DNA from: Pinus tabuliformis
Taxonomy: Eukaryota; Streptophyta; Pinopsida; Pinales; Pinaceae
Assembly (NCBI GenBank): GCA_031772625.1
Contig: CM062804.1
Span: 1,020,308,514 to 1,020,372,513 of the forward strand
Direction: 5' to 3'
DNA length: 64,000 nt
Both the position numbers and the translations under genes were made by a program. The notes below the pieces were generated by a model that saw nothing but the letters and a program-made list of their open reading frames with translations, ran no database searches and was not told where the DNA came from. Positions 20,651 through 33,016 of this stretch are shown piece by piece (the stretch's first letter is position 1; each line of letters begins with the position of its first letter).

Positions 20651-22280
20651 TCTAGCTGTCGTGCATTCTTTAAACAGATTTAGACATTACATCACGTGCT
20701 ATCAAACATTTGTGCACACTGATCATGATGCAATTAGATATTTAATGAACAAATCGGATGTGAATGCTTGCATTATTAGATGGTTGCTTTTACTGCAGCA
20801 GTTTGATTTGACCATTATTGTTAAGCCTAGTAAAGAAAAAGTTGTTGCTGACTTTTTGTCTAGAGTAAATTTGCTTGTAGGTGAAGAAGGAATGGTGGAT
20901 GACCAAATTCCAGATGAACACCTGTTTTCTATCTCAGTACTCTCTTCATGGTTTGTTGATATAGTGAACTACTTGGTTTCGGCACAGTTTCCACCACACC
21001 TGTCCTCAAAAGAGAAGAGCAAGATAGTAAGGAAAAGTGCCCCTTTCACCTAGATTGGGGGCAATCTCTTCAAACTTGGCCCAGATCATATCTTGAGAAG
21101 ATGTGTCAAGGAGGAGGAAGTCTTTGACATCCTCCTAACCTGTCATCATGGGCCTTGTGGAGGTCATTTTGCAGCAAAAAGAACCACTTTCAAAATACTA
21201 CAAGCAGGCTACTACTGGCCCACTCTTCATCAGGATGTGAGGAGATATACTAGCCAGTGTGATCGGTGTCAGAGGATGGGGAAACCTACTCCAAAGGATG
21301 AGATGCCCATGCAACCTTAAGTGACCTTTGAGCCATTTGAGAAGTGGGGCATGGACTTTGTGGGGCCTATCAGCCCTTCTTCAAAGCAGAAGAAATACAT
21401 CATTGTGTGCACCGATTACCTAACAGAGTGGGCAGAGACAAAAGCAATCAAAGCAGCAACAGAGGAAAAAGTAGCTGAATTTTTGAGAGAGAACATATTC
21501 TACAAGTTCGGGTATCCAAGAGAATTGGTCATAGATCAAGGTAGTCAGTTTACTTCCAATCTGATTGAAGACCTGCTCACACATCATAGAATCAAGCACA
21601 GAACTTCAACCCCTTACCATCCACAAGCCAATGGGAAGGTGGAGGTAACTAACAAAGCACTGGAAGGGATATTGACTAAGGTAGTGAGCAGTAGCAGAAA
21701 ACACTGGGCAGACAGATTAGTTGAGGCCACTTGGGCCTATAACACAACATGGAAGACCACTACAGGGTTCACACCCTATGAGCTAGTTTATGGGAAGAAG
21801 GCTTTGCTGTCAATAGAATTTGAATTCAATACCCTGAGGATGGCAGCTCAGCTGGACCTAGACCTCAACCATACACAGAAAGAAATATTACTTCAGCTCA
21901 ATGGATTGAATGAACATGGAATGTAGGCCCTTCTCCATACAGAGGTAGTTCAACTTCAGAGAAAGATATGGTATGACAAAAATATCAAGGAGAAGCAATT
22001 CCAAGAGGGAGATTGGGCACTACTCTATGATTCAAGATACAAAAATTTCAAGGGAAAGCTAAGGACAAGATGGCTGGGACCCTACACTGTGGAGAAATGC
22101 AATGATAATGGTTTAGTTTTGATTAGAACCATTGATGATGAAGCCATCCCCATGCTTGTCAATGGACATTGGTTGAAAGTCTACAAGAAACCCCTCTCCA
22201 AGCAAGAGTTCGTTGAAGATTTGAATAAGACAGTGATGGTAGTGGAGCATGTCTTAGCCTCCACTTCACCCACTCACTGA
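20651..22280 (+). pseudogene. Gypsy pol remnant: RNase H end and integrase
   Basis: One frame throughout, with stops at 21051 (TAG), 21318 (TAA) and 21924 (TAG). It opens in RNase H (LAVVHSLNRFRHYI, then FVHTDHDAIRYLMNK). Integrase follows with a zinc-binding region HHGPCGGHFAAKRT ... CDRCQRMGKP. The catalytic residues are Asp in GMDFVGPIS, Asp in VIDQGSQF and Glu in GKVEVTNKALEG. The C-terminal region contains WLGPYTVE, and no chromodomain follows. Outside the stops the reading frame is well kept. Confidence 0.88.
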
Positions 22281-23305
22281 AGACAAAAAAAATATAAAAA
22301 AATAAATAAGGACTCAAGTGAAAACCTCCATGAGGCGCTTGAGTCCCATCATTGGGTTGAAAATCTCTTCTGAGGCAGCCCAGTGATGTCAAAAAAGAAG
22401 AGAGAAGAATAAGATCCCTGGGAGAAAACCTCCCTTGGAGGTGCCTAGGGTAGGCAATTAGGGTGAAAACCTCCCTGAGGCATCCTAGTTGTTTTCAAAA
22501 AAAGAAAAGAAAAAAAAAAGAATTTTCAGTTGCATTGCAGGTTTGCAGGAGGACTACAGGGAGCAATAAAAGGTGCCAAGGGAGCCTTGAAAATAACACC
22601 AGCACCTATCCTACCTTCCCACACCTTTATCCATCATTCTTGGCACTTTTTTTTTACCTCATTGTGCTTCTTTTCCAAAAATTGTGTTTTCTACAGGAGG
22701 CTCCGTGTTTTCTACAGGACGCTCCTGTAGGAATTACAGAGAGCCAGAAATGGATATAAAAGGCAGTTTGATGGATAGGGAAGCTTCATAAAAAATCTAT
22801 AAATCCTCCTGCAGTATCCAAACCTCCTTGCCATCATTTCCAAGCCTGCATCACACCCCAAGCATCATTCTTCTTCTTGTCCAAGAAAAACACAGAAAAA
22901 ATAGTTCTTCAGGAAAAGAAAAAAAATAAAATAAGAAAGGGAACAACACCATCAACCTCACTTGAAGCCCACCTATTACCTATTAATCTCTATCTACATC
23001 TCTGGCATCATCCTCACAGCTCTAAGCACAAAAAGAAGCTAAAGTTTTAAGGGGAGAAGCAGCTACAGGAGCTCCTGTAGGAATTCCTGTAACAGCTGAT
23101 CCCATTAAAACCCAGCATCAACAGCAAGAGGGTGCAAATATGAAGGTTGAAGAAGACCCCTGAAGCTCAGATCCAGCCAGAGGAGAACCTGCATAAGGCA
23201 CAGCCACACATCAACAAGCAGACAACATGCAACAAAAGAAACAAAGGCATGCAGCACAGAGAGAGAGAGCCATAGCACCTCACAACAAATGCATTCGGAT
23301 CTCAG
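22281..23305 (+). other. Gypsy 3' non-coding region with GAAAACCTCC repeats
   Basis: Three imperfect blocks start with GAAAACCTCC at about 22321, 22424 and 22464, each followed by a GAGG/CCTAG-type arm that could form a short hairpin. A TATAAAAG lies near 22754. Many CTACAGGAG or CTCCTGTAG copies are present, including the perfect 18-bp palindrome CTACAGGAGCTCCTGTAG at 23063-23080. No supported ORF. Confidence 0.6.
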
Positions 23306-24118
23306 GTAAGTAACTAACCTACTCCTTTATTTGCATCTATGTAATTAGAAGGCATGCAAAAACAACGAGATGGTTGAGGTTGAATGAGGGAAAGGTGGCC
23401 AGTTAACTTGGCCACCTTCATCTAGTTGACTCCACTCATCCGAAGATGTCACCCACACATGTGCACAGTCAACTCAAGAAAGATGTCAAGGCAGGTAATG
23501 GAGGAAGTGTGAACTCCGATGCAATCATGAGGGATGATTATGAGGAAAGGGCCATGATGACAAGGCAGGTGGAAACCAACGGTCTGAATATGGCCAACGT
23601 ACACTTTTCCATCTCACCCTCCATCATTGGAAATATCCATAAAAAGTAATAAATACTCCTCCCCGAGCATTCTCACCACCTTTTCCTTGATTCTCTCCTC
23701 ATAACTCAGTTACAACAGTATCCTTGTGCCCCCACAGCCTCGTAACCACCTTCCTCCATCGATCTCTCCCATATTCTTGCTCTCGACGTTTTCTACAGGA
23801 GCACCTACAGGAAATCTACGGGAGGGACAACAGGCTTCTACAGGAGGAGTAGTGAGTCGTTTTGAAGGGAGAAAACATGATTTTTTGCACGATTTTCGGT
23901 CTGAATAGGTAGGGTTTATGCATGCCCCCTATTGAATATCAATATATGGAAGAAGTGGTCTTAATTTGAAGAGGAAATAAGTCTTTAGGAGAGGAGAAAA
24001 TACATTAAAAAAAAAATCTGCTTAAAAAAAATAAAAATAAAAAGTCTCCTCTGTTTCTTTATTTCACTCAAAATCCTTGTCTCCACCTCCATATTTGTTT
24101 TTTTTTAAATAAGTACAG
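23306..24118 (+). other. Candidate intron upstream of the third ORF
   Basis: The donor CTCAG|GTAAGTAA at 23306 matches the plant 5' splice consensus. A T-rich tract ends in AAGTACAG at 24118, six bases before an ATG. Such an intron would let a subgenomic RNA express the third ORF, as in other plant and animal retroelements. Sequence-only inference. Confidence 0.35.
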
Positions 24119-25470
24119 GCAATATGACAGGGGGGTTTATGAGAAAGAAGCCCACTAACTCCACTAGACTCCATGCACATCCTCAAGTTTCCCATTACCA
24201 TTGAAGATTCACCATCTGCCAAGGTGAAAGAATCTCCTTCCAAGACACCTATAACCTATGAAAGGGGGACTCCAAGATCTTCCACATGGAAGGGAAAGGA
24301 AGTACTACAGGACCCAAAACCAGACCTAAAGGAGGCTCAGATAGTTCTACAGGAGACACTGTCAAAACTACAAGAGACCCAAAAGCTTGAGAAAAGGATG
24401 GAAGGATGGCCAGAGGTAAAGGAGGAAGCAAGAAAGTTACAAGAACCTGACCCCCAACTTAGTCTTGCCTCTTATTACAATATACTTGAGGGAGGCAAGA
24501 TCATCCCATAGGAATTTGTAATTCCACTGTTCTTTGAATTAGATAAAGAGTGAATAAGAACACACAAGTGGATGCAAAAAGCCAAATCCAAGGGAGTTGA
24601 GGATATTGGCCATATGGAGAGCAAACTCAGAGAAATGGGCAGAGAGTTAAGTGCTATCAGACATAGAGAAGAAATTACAAGAAGCCAACTTGAAACAGAA
24701 AATGAATTGCTAAGAAGGTAGCTGCAAGAAAAAGAGACCCAACTGGCATGCATGGCTAGCTAGTCCATGGAGGCATTGCAATGTAGAACACCAACAAAAT
24801 CCTATGGCCTGTATCTCAAGGACCAATGGTTGCAATTTCAGATAAAGACTTTGGCACAAAGAGGTAAAATGCCTTTCCAAGATTACAAGCAGTTTATGGA
24901 CCTGTGTGACCAAAGCACATCAGAAGATAAGACAAAGATGGCAGAATTCTACCTACATAACATGGCCCTCACAGACATGAATGTGTGGGACCCCAATGCC
25001 AGGCTAGGGGACCTACAACTAATGGCCATGGCCTCATGGATGAACCATGAAGAGTTAAGGGCAGCAGAAATAAGAAGGTTGATGATAAAGGAGCAGAATG
25101 AGCCATTAATGATCAGAGTTGAGCCATTAGACCCCATGGCACTCATCAGCACACATAACTTGCTTGCCAATAATTCTTAGATTTCCCCTAGATATATAAG
25201 TGATCAGGCACAAGCCATTGCACACTTTGAGGATATGGAAAGGCTACTTGGGGATGACTGTGTGCATGCATGTATGAGGAGATGGAACACCTTACCACAC
25301 AGTTTGCAGATCAGGGAATATCATTCCCCAATGAGGATGAAGGAGGCATTAAGGAGAGTGCCAATGTATAAGCACTCCATGTAGAGGTTGAAGGTCAATT
25401 GGATTGGCCTCAAATTGAGTCCCCCACTACTGTTAGGCATGCTGGAAGGTAGAAGAGAAGAAGAAGAGAG

Positions 25471-26911
25471 TGATCTGGAATTTATCCAAGACAAAGAATG
25501 AAAGGTATTACATACTCATGTGCATGGATGTTCCTATGTTACTTATGCAACGGATTGATAATATTGTTAGAATACATAGACATTGAGGTAATCAGAGAAA
25601 ACATAACAGTCAAACATGTAAACAAAACAAGTTTAATAAGGATTTCACCCAATGCTCCTGGGCTACATCTCTTGGTCTAGCCTTTCAGTGGTGGCCTCTC
25701 TATTATGTTTTCAAGCAGAGTTTTTACAACAGTGAGCTCGATTCGAGACTCACTAAACAGAATGAAGTCAGTAGGAATGGAGTGCACAGACTCTCCTTAC
25801 TGAAACTCAACCTCTGAGGGTCACAGTAGTATGACAGGCCTATGCCAAGGAGTTTTCTTGAACCTCTCAAGCTTTCAATGGAGTACACAAACTCTCTAAC
25901 TCTCTCTGGCTCTATCTGGCTTGATGCTTCCTTCAGGTCAACTTGGCTTCTAATCTCTGTTCTCTACTTAGCTTTCTGTGTCTCTGTGTGTTTCCCCCCT
26001 TTTCTGCTTTTGTTAGTTCATGGCTTTAAAGCCAGTCTATTCTTTGACTGCTCGTTTCCGCTTCCTGGCCTTCTGGTTTCCTTTCCTTTGTCCGTTCGAA
26101 TTCCTCTACTCTGCATTATCATCATTGGGTAACGCCTCGCAGGGAGGTGGCCACCTGTTTGCTAACGAACTGGGTGCTAGATTCCTTGAATCATATTCAA
26201 ATGGCCGTTAAATTTGTTTGCTTCAAGATCGCCCACGAACACGAACCGTTTGCCAACTCATCATCCACGTCGAACTTTGAATCCCCTGTCATCTTGCTTT
26301 TTGACCTATCAAATCTGGTCAGTCATCGGGATGTATCTCCACCATTGATCTGGACCCCCCCAGATACTATGGTCATCCTTCATATCGGGCAGATAAGTCG
26401 CATGACGTTTACCCATCCGATGCGGGTGGTTTTATCTCTCTTCCGCCGGACACATGTCACTCATGTGTGGCATTGGGCGGGACTCAGTCAAAACTACTTA
26501 CTGCCTTGAAGCCTTCCGATATCCTGCCAGTTTTTGGGAATCCCATGCTACGAAACCGAAACAGTTACTTTTCCAAATTTTATAGCGATTTTGGGTCCGA
26601 GCACTCTAGGGCTTTCCTTCACTGAGGTGGACGCCCTGCGATACGCGATTAGTGCTAATCACATATCAGAATCCACCTCTGTCTCACGAATTAGCCTCCA
26701 GTTTTGCCAGTTTTGTGCCATTGTGTTTTACCATGGGCCAACGGTCTGCACGCTCGACCGAGGGTCCTCGTTGCTCCGCTCTGGCCACAATTACAATTGT
26801 TATGAGGATTCCTTCTGATAGCTTCGATTTTTTCTAAGACTTGAATCTTTTAGCATAATCTGAAATAGTCATGAAAACTTAGAGAGTTTTTTTAGGATCC
26901 AATTCAGATCA
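25471..26911 (-). repeat. Chromovirus 3' LTR (left, 1,441 bp)
   Basis: Ends TGATCTG and CAGATCA, a perfect 7-bp terminal inverted repeat. Short plus-strand ORFs inside recur in the other LTR and are not genes. Confidence 0.92.
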
Positions 26912-26925
26912 CGACCTTCCCCCTG
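26912..26925 (-). promoter_or_regulatory. Chromovirus polypurine tract
   Basis: The minus strand reads CAGGGGGAAGGTCG directly before the 3' LTR. Confidence 0.7.
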
Positions 26926-26960
26926 AAAAAGCTTTTGGACCACCCAAAGTTGGTTTTCTT

Positions 26961-28297
26961 TTAAGCATCAATCAAGTGAGGGTATTGCTTCCTCGCTTGC
27001 TCAATTTCTATCCATTTCGCACTGCTTGGCTTTGAACCTTTGAGTCTGATCCTGAGGTACTCAACATCCCCTCTACGTGTAGTTCTTACCTTCCTGTCCA
27101 GAACTGTATCTTCCTGCAACTCATTAAGATATTCAGGTAACAGATCATCAATAGAAGGAAATTGACTTTGCTCTTCAGGATCTTCAATTAATGAAGGTTC
27201 AAATAGTCTCAAGCTGTCTGCATTAACAACTGAGTAGATGTGCATGTAAGCTGGTAGATCAAGGCGAAAAGCATTCTCACCAATTTTCTCAAGTATCTTG
27301 AAAGGTCCATACCTTATTGGCTTAAACTTCTTACCTTCACCTTGCATTCTATCTTTGCTGATATACAACCAGACTTGGTCACCAACTTGGAAACTATGCT
27401 CCATCCGATGCTTGTCATGCCTTGCCTTGTACTTGGCTTGGCTCTTTTCCAGCTGTCCCTGTACTGCCTGGTGAATCTCTTCGATTTTTTCAATGAACTT
27501 GGTTGCCTTGTCCACATCACTGTGTCAATCAACTACTATGTCTTTACCAAAGATAAAATCCAAGGGTGACCTTGTGAAACCAAAACAGGTCTCAAAAGGA
27601 GATCTCTGTGTAGAAGAATGTTTGGTTGGTTGCAAGCATGTTGCACATAACATAAATGTTCATCCCAAAGTTTGGGATGCTTGCTGTAATAGCCTCTGAG
27701 CAACTAGATCACTGTCCTGTTGAACACTTCCGTTTGGCCATCTGTTTGTGGGTGAAAAGCTATGCTTTTCTTCAGCCTGGTGTCCATCAATTCCCACAAA
27801 CTTGACCACAATTTCCCAACAAATCGAGTATCTCAATCAGATATTATGGAAGTGGGCAATCCAAAATGAACCCATAAATGCTGAAAGAACAACTTTGCAG
27901 TTTGTTCAGCTGTAATCTATTTGTTACAAGGTAGTAAAATACACATTTTGTTGAACCTATCCACAACAACATATAAATAGTCATGACCTTTCCTAGATTT
28001 AAGCAGTCCTCCAACAAAGTCCATGGAAACATTTTCCCAAGGATGAGAAGGAACTGGTAGTGGAGTGTACAAGCCTAGTTTTCTATTGCTGGGCTTGCTT
28101 TTAGAACACATGGTACACCCTCTTACATATCTAGAAACTGTCTCATTCATTTTTGGCCAATAACAAAATCTTTGTAGCTGTGCAACCATTTTACTTACAC
28201 CAAAGTGACCTGATATTAGAGAAGTGTGTGCTTCTCGAAATTTCAGTTTGCGGAATGCATAGCTTCCCAAAATGATACAAGAGTTGGTCCTTAACAT
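26961..28297 (-). pseudogene. Chromovirus integrase with chromodomain-like C-terminus
   Basis: Integrase begins with an H2C2 zinc region (ISGHFGVSKMVAQLQRFCYWPKM ... CTMCSKSK), then the catalytic core: Asp in SMDFVGGLLKS, Asp in the SIISD region, Glu in GQTEVFNRTV. After a frameshift near 27500-27700 a 184-codon ORF (27515-26961) carries a GPF/Y-type module (RYGPFKILEKIGENAFRLDL). A chromodomain-like tail follows (DRKVRTTRRGDVEYLRIRLK ... WIEIEQA). In chromoviruses this module is thought to steer integration to heterochromatin. Several stops are present. Confidence 0.86.
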
Positions 28298-28980
28298 GAT
28301 AATCCAATTCTTCTACTCGTTTTCCTTGACTTAAAGTTGCATATACATCTTTAAAATCTATATCTTGAGCATATTGTTCAATGTAGCTTTCATGCAATAT
28401 TGAATTATGCTTAAGTATAGTAGATGCATTTATAATTGGTATAGATAACATATCTGCAACTTTATTGTGTGTGCCCTTTTTATATCTGATGACTAAATGA
28501 AACTGTTGTAGAAAACCCATCCATCTATAGTATCTTGATTGTTGCAACTTAGTTTGGGAGTGTATATATTGAAGTGGTTGATGATCAATATGTATAACTA
28601 TCTCTTTGCCCATTAAGTAGTGTTTCCACTTCTTCACACTCTATACTAATGCATACAATTCTTTATCATATGTGGGATAGTAAACTACTACAGAATTAAA
28701 TGTCTCATAATGATAACATATGGGTTTACCGTGCTGCATCAACACTGCTCCCATGGCATAGTCACTGGCATCTGTTTCAATCTCAAATGGTCTTTGAAGA
28801 TTGGGCAGTGCTAGTACTGGTGTTGTACTAATATTTTCTTTCAAGGTGTCGAAGGCTTTCTGCTATTTGCCTCCCCACTGAAACACCTTGTTCAATCCTG
28901 TTAAAGCAAGGGAGCTGCAATTAAGGAAAAGTTAGAAATAAACTTTCTCCAATATTGTGTTGGTCCTAAGAAGCTTTTGA
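28298..28980 (-). pseudogene. Chromovirus RNase H
   Basis: FEIETDASDYAMGAVLMQ, YPTYDKELYALV and IHIDHQPLQYIHSQTKLQQ are Gypsy RNase H motifs with three of the acidic residues visible. Single stops interrupt the frame near 28640 and 28862. The region joins RT upstream and the integrase zinc region downstream. Confidence 0.85.
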
Positions 28981-29886
28981 CTTCTGTAGCAAATTTGGGT
29001 TTAGGTCAGTTTACAATGACTACAACCTTAGAGGGATCTATCTTCAATTCACCACCCCCTACTATATGTCCCAAATAATTCAAAGATGTTTTGCCAAATT
29101 CACATTTTGAGAGTTTAACATAAAGTTTTTCTCTTTTCAAAACATCTAGTGTCTGCTTAACATGCTTTAAATGTTCTTCCCACGTTTTTCTAAATATAAG
29201 AATTTCATCCATATATACAATAACAAAATCATCAAGAAAAGTTCTGAGTACATCATTCATTACTCTCATGAAAGTAGCAGGAGCATTAGTTAAGCCAAAA
29301 GGCATAACCAGCCATTCATACAATCCTTGCTTTGTTTTGAAAGCAGTCTTCCATGCATCTTATTCTGCAACCCTGACCTGATAATAGCCACTATGCAAGT
29401 CGAACTTGGAAAAATAAACAACTTCTTTAAGCTGATCTAATAGATCATCTATACGAGGAAGGGGATAACGATTTTTGAGCATTATCTTATTCAGTGCTCG
29501 GTAATCAATGCACATTATCCACAAGCCATATTTCTTTTTCACCAAAACAATTGGAGACCCACATGGTGATGTTCTAGGTCTGATGAACCCCTTCTTGAGT
29601 AGCTCCTGTACCTACTTCTTGATTCTGCATTCTCTAAAGCGGACAACCTGTACATTCCGATGTTAGGCAATGGAACATCTTGCTGCAAATTAATATCATG
29701 CACTATTTCCTTGTTGGGTGGCAGACCTTTAGGTTCTTGAAACAATACATCATACTCTGAAACAACTTTTTCTAAATCAGCTTGTTGTTTAGCATCACAA
29801 CCCTCAAATAAATTGGTTTTATCAGGTTTCTTTTCCTTTACAACCATTAGTAAAAATTGGTTGCATGAATTTACAATTTGTTTCAT
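28981..29886 (-). pseudogene. Chromovirus reverse transcriptase
   Basis: [35 protein letters not shown] (motif A), [17 protein letters not shown] (motif B), [12 protein letters not shown] (motif C, where the usual YxDD reads YMDE, so the second catalytic Asp is lost) and LSKCEFG. Stops break the frame at about 29357 and 29003. The sequence upstream (29539-29886) is the linker from PR to RT. Confidence 0.88.
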
Positions 29887-30299
29887 CTACCCTAAGTTTA
29901 TGAGAGTATAATTATTCTTGAGCTTATGAGCTCTTACAATATATTCAATTCCATCTTTAATGAGTAAATACTTGTTCTCAGCTCTATGGAAAATAGCTTT
30001 TCTATCATACAAGTAAGGACTTCCTAAAACAATTCCACATATATCCAAAGGAACTATATCTAACTCAACCTCATCTACAAATGCTGACCCAAAAGAAAAC
30101 TTAAGTTTACATTGTCCAGCCACTTGTGGCTTTGCTTTATCACATAGCCAACCTAATGGATATGGTTTCTTGTGAGGTGTGGTTAGTAATCCCAACTTCT
30201 TTACAATTGCTTCAGAAATTAAATTTACTTGTGAGCCACTATCAAACAAAGTATCAATCTTTTGATGATTGGAAATAACTCGAATATGAAAAATCTCAT
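29887..30299 (-). pseudogene. Chromovirus aspartic protease
   Basis: FDSGSQVNLISEAIVKKLGL carries the DSG active site. The later GIVLGSPYLYDRKAIF matches the second conserved Gypsy protease motif. 120 codons are open, bounded by a stop at 29887. Confidence 0.85.
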
Positions 30300-31512
30300 G
30301 TCTTTTTCTCTCATTTTCTTCATTATCAGTAGATTGTACATAATTACTAGTACATGCTTAAGAATTTTTACCTTTTATACTTGTGGCTGCAATTTTTGCT
30401 TCATCTCCTAAGTCTGACCCCAAATCCTTTTGAATAGTTGTAGTATTCTTCTTTTTCTTTCCCTCGAACTTCTTAGGTTTCAGCTCCGGGTGTAGAATCC
30501 AGCAATGCTCATCATCATGCCCATCCTTCTTATAGTGAGTGCATGAAGACTTTCTCTTCTATACAGTGTTTGTCTTCCTCTCTTTCCATTTCTGTTTTCT
30601 TTTCTCCTTATTTTTGTTTGCAGTGGGTTGGGATGATCCCCCAACTTCTGGGTTCTCATTCTTACCTCTAGCTTCTATATGCGTAGCTTAAACAGATACC
30701 TCATCTATGCTAGTGGGATTAAACATGAGGATAGTGTGCCTCATGTAGCTGCGTAGACCACCTATATACTTCAACAGAGTCTTAGGGGAGTCTAATGAAA
30801 TTCCTAAAATCAAATCTCTTTTCCTAAATTCTTGGGTGTAACCTTGTACACTTTGCCCTTTCAATTGTCGAAGAGTTTGCCAACTCATCATGGCTTTCTG
30901 CATGTAGGCTAGTGAATAGAATTGCTTTTTAATTGCAGAAATAAATTCACTCCAGACAGAAAGAATCTTACCATGTTTCTTCATGTCAGCTTGGGTCCTG
31001 CCTTCCTATCATACCAAGGCAGTTCCTCCAAGGCGTAGGCTAGCTAGCTGAATCTTACTCTTGTTTGAGTCGATGCTCTGCACTCTGCAATAAACATCAA
31101 TTTGTCTGATCCAATTATCCAGCTTCTCTGCATTCAACTCTCCATCATATATTGATAAATCAAATTTAACATCTAATTTAATCAAAGATGTCTTCTTTTT
31201 ATTTTCAGGGCTATTGGGAGGTGTGAGAAATTTTTCTTCTTTCCCTTTGCCTCTAGAGTGGTCATGGAGGAGAGATTCTTCTACTCCTTTGTCTTGTTTG
31301 GAGCTTGATGAATCTTCATCTCTATGTTTCTTAAATTCCCTATACATTTCCTCCACCATGGGTCTCAGTGTCATAAAACTATCCATGAATTGGGGTTCTG
31401 ATTCCAAGGGATTTTCTTCTAACATTTTCCTCTTAGAATAGACTATTCCAATTTTTGGGTTAGTTTCATCCAATTCTCCTTCTCCTAATTTAAGCTTTGA
31501 TCTAGTTAGCAT
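30300..31512 (-). pseudogene. gag: Chromovirus gag
   Basis: Starts MLTRSKLK about 45 bp after the primer site. The first ORF (31512-31009) has a charged N-terminus and the capsid start (IYDGELNAEKLDNWIRQIDVY). The capsid continues in another frame at 30984-30688 (SVWSEFISAIKKQFYSLAYMQK ... LKGQSVQGYTQEFRKR), so a frameshift lies near 31000. The zinc knuckle near 30540 reads CTHYKKDGHDDEHC, with the second Cys changed to Tyr. Confidence 0.85.
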
Positions 31513-31560
31513 TCAACAACAAAATCCAGCACAAGCTTGTCTAACCTTAATGACTCTAGA

Positions 31561-31572
31561 GCTCTGATACCA
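31561..31572 (-). promoter_or_regulatory. Chromovirus primer-binding site (initiator tRNA-Met)
   Basis: The minus strand reads TGGTATCAGAGC two bases after the LTR end, which fixes the element's direction. Confidence 0.9.
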
Positions 31573-31574
31573 CT

Positions 31575-33016
31575 TGATCTGGAATTTATCCAGGACAAAG
31601 AATGAAAGGTATTACACACTCATGTGCATGGATGTGCCTATGTTACTTATGCAAGGGATAGATAAGATTGCTAGAATACATAGACACTGAGGCAATCAGA
31701 ATAAACATAACATTCAAACATGTAAACAAAACAAGTTGAATAAGGAGCTCACCCAATGCTCCTAGGCTACATCTCCTGGTCCAGCCTTTCAGTGGTGGCC
31801 TCTCTATTATGTTTTCAAGTAGAGTTTTTACAACAGTGAGCTCAATTCGAGACTCACTAAACAGAATGAAGTCCATAGGAAGGGAGTGCACAAACTCTCC
31901 TTACTCAAACTCGACCTCTGAGGGTCACAGTAGTATGACAGGCCTATGCTGAGGAGTTTGCTTGAACCTCTCAAGCCTTCAATGGAGTACACAGATTCTC
32001 TGACTCTCTCTGGCTCTGTCTGGCTCGATGCTGACTTCAGGTCAGCTCGGCTTCTACTCTTTGTTCTTTGCTATTAGCTTTCTATGTCTTTGTGTGTTGC
32101 CCCCCTTTTCTATTTCTGTCAGTTCATGGCTTTAAAGCCAGTCTGTTCTTTGACTGCTTGTTTCCACTTCTCAGCCTTCTGGTTTCCTTTCCTTTGCCCG
32201 TTCGAATTCCTTTGCTCTGCATCATCATCACTGGGTAACACCTTGCAGGGAGGTGGCCACCTGTTTGCTAATGAACTGGGTGTTAGATTCCCTGAATCAT
32301 ATTCAAATGGTCATTAAATCTGTTTGCTTCAAGATCGCCCGCGAACACGAATCGTTTGCCCACTCACCAGGCACGCCGGACTTCAAATCCCCTGTCATCT
32401 TGCTTTTTGATCTGTCAAATCTGGTCAGTCATCGGGACGTATCTTCATCGTTGATCTGGAACCCCCAGATCCTATGGTAATCCTTCATATCAGGCGGACA
32501 AGTCACATGACATTTACCCGTCCAATGTGGGCGGTTTTCTCTCTCTTCTATTGGACATGTGTCGCTCGATGTGTGGCATCGGGTGAGACTTAGTCAAAAC
32601 TACTTACTGCCTCGAAGCCTTCCGATATCCTACCAGTTTTGGGGAATCCTACGCTACGGAATCGAAACAGTTATTTTTTCGAATTTTATAGTGATTTTCG
32701 ATCCGGGTGCTTCAAGGCTTTCCTTCACTGAGGGGGACGCCCTGCGATACGTGATAAGCGCTAATCACGTATCAGAATCCACCTCTGTCTCTTGAATTAG
32801 CCTCCGATTTTGCCAGTTTTGTGCCATTGCACTTTACCATGGGCCAACGGTCTGCATGCTTGACCAAGGGTCCTCATTGCTCCGCTATGGCCACAACTAC
32901 AATTGTATGAGGATTCCTTTTGATAGCTTTGATCTTTTCTAAGACTTGAATCTTTTAGCATAATTTGAAACAGTCATGAAAAATTAGAGAGTTTTTTTAG
33001 GATCTAATTCGAATCA
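31575..33016 (-). repeat. Chromovirus 5' LTR (right, 1,442 bp)
   Basis: Homologous to 25471-26911 along its length; starts TGATCTGG and ends GAATCA on the plus strand. Confidence 0.92.

Larger units (their letters stand above)
25471..33016 (-). mobile_element. Gypsy chromovirus, 7,546 bp, nested in the Athila/Tat element
   Basis: Complete by structure: LTRs 25471-26911 and 31575-33016, initiator-tRNA-Met primer site next to the right LTR (so the element reads on the minus strand), gag, PR, RT, RH, IN with a C-terminal chromodomain-like region, and a purine tract next to the left LTR. About 18 differences in the first 210 bp of the LTRs by eye indicate an old copy. No clean target duplication is visible (GAGAG left, AGCAG right). 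Confidence 0.92.

Noticed and set aside
24173-25470. The third ORF called as an envelope gene
   Set aside because: No signal peptide, membrane segment or cleavage motif is visible; only its position after integrase would suggest env.
26020-32795. Plus-strand ORFs in 25842-26837 and 32084-32795
   Set aside because: They fall in the two chromovirus LTRs and mirror each other; no separate coding signal.
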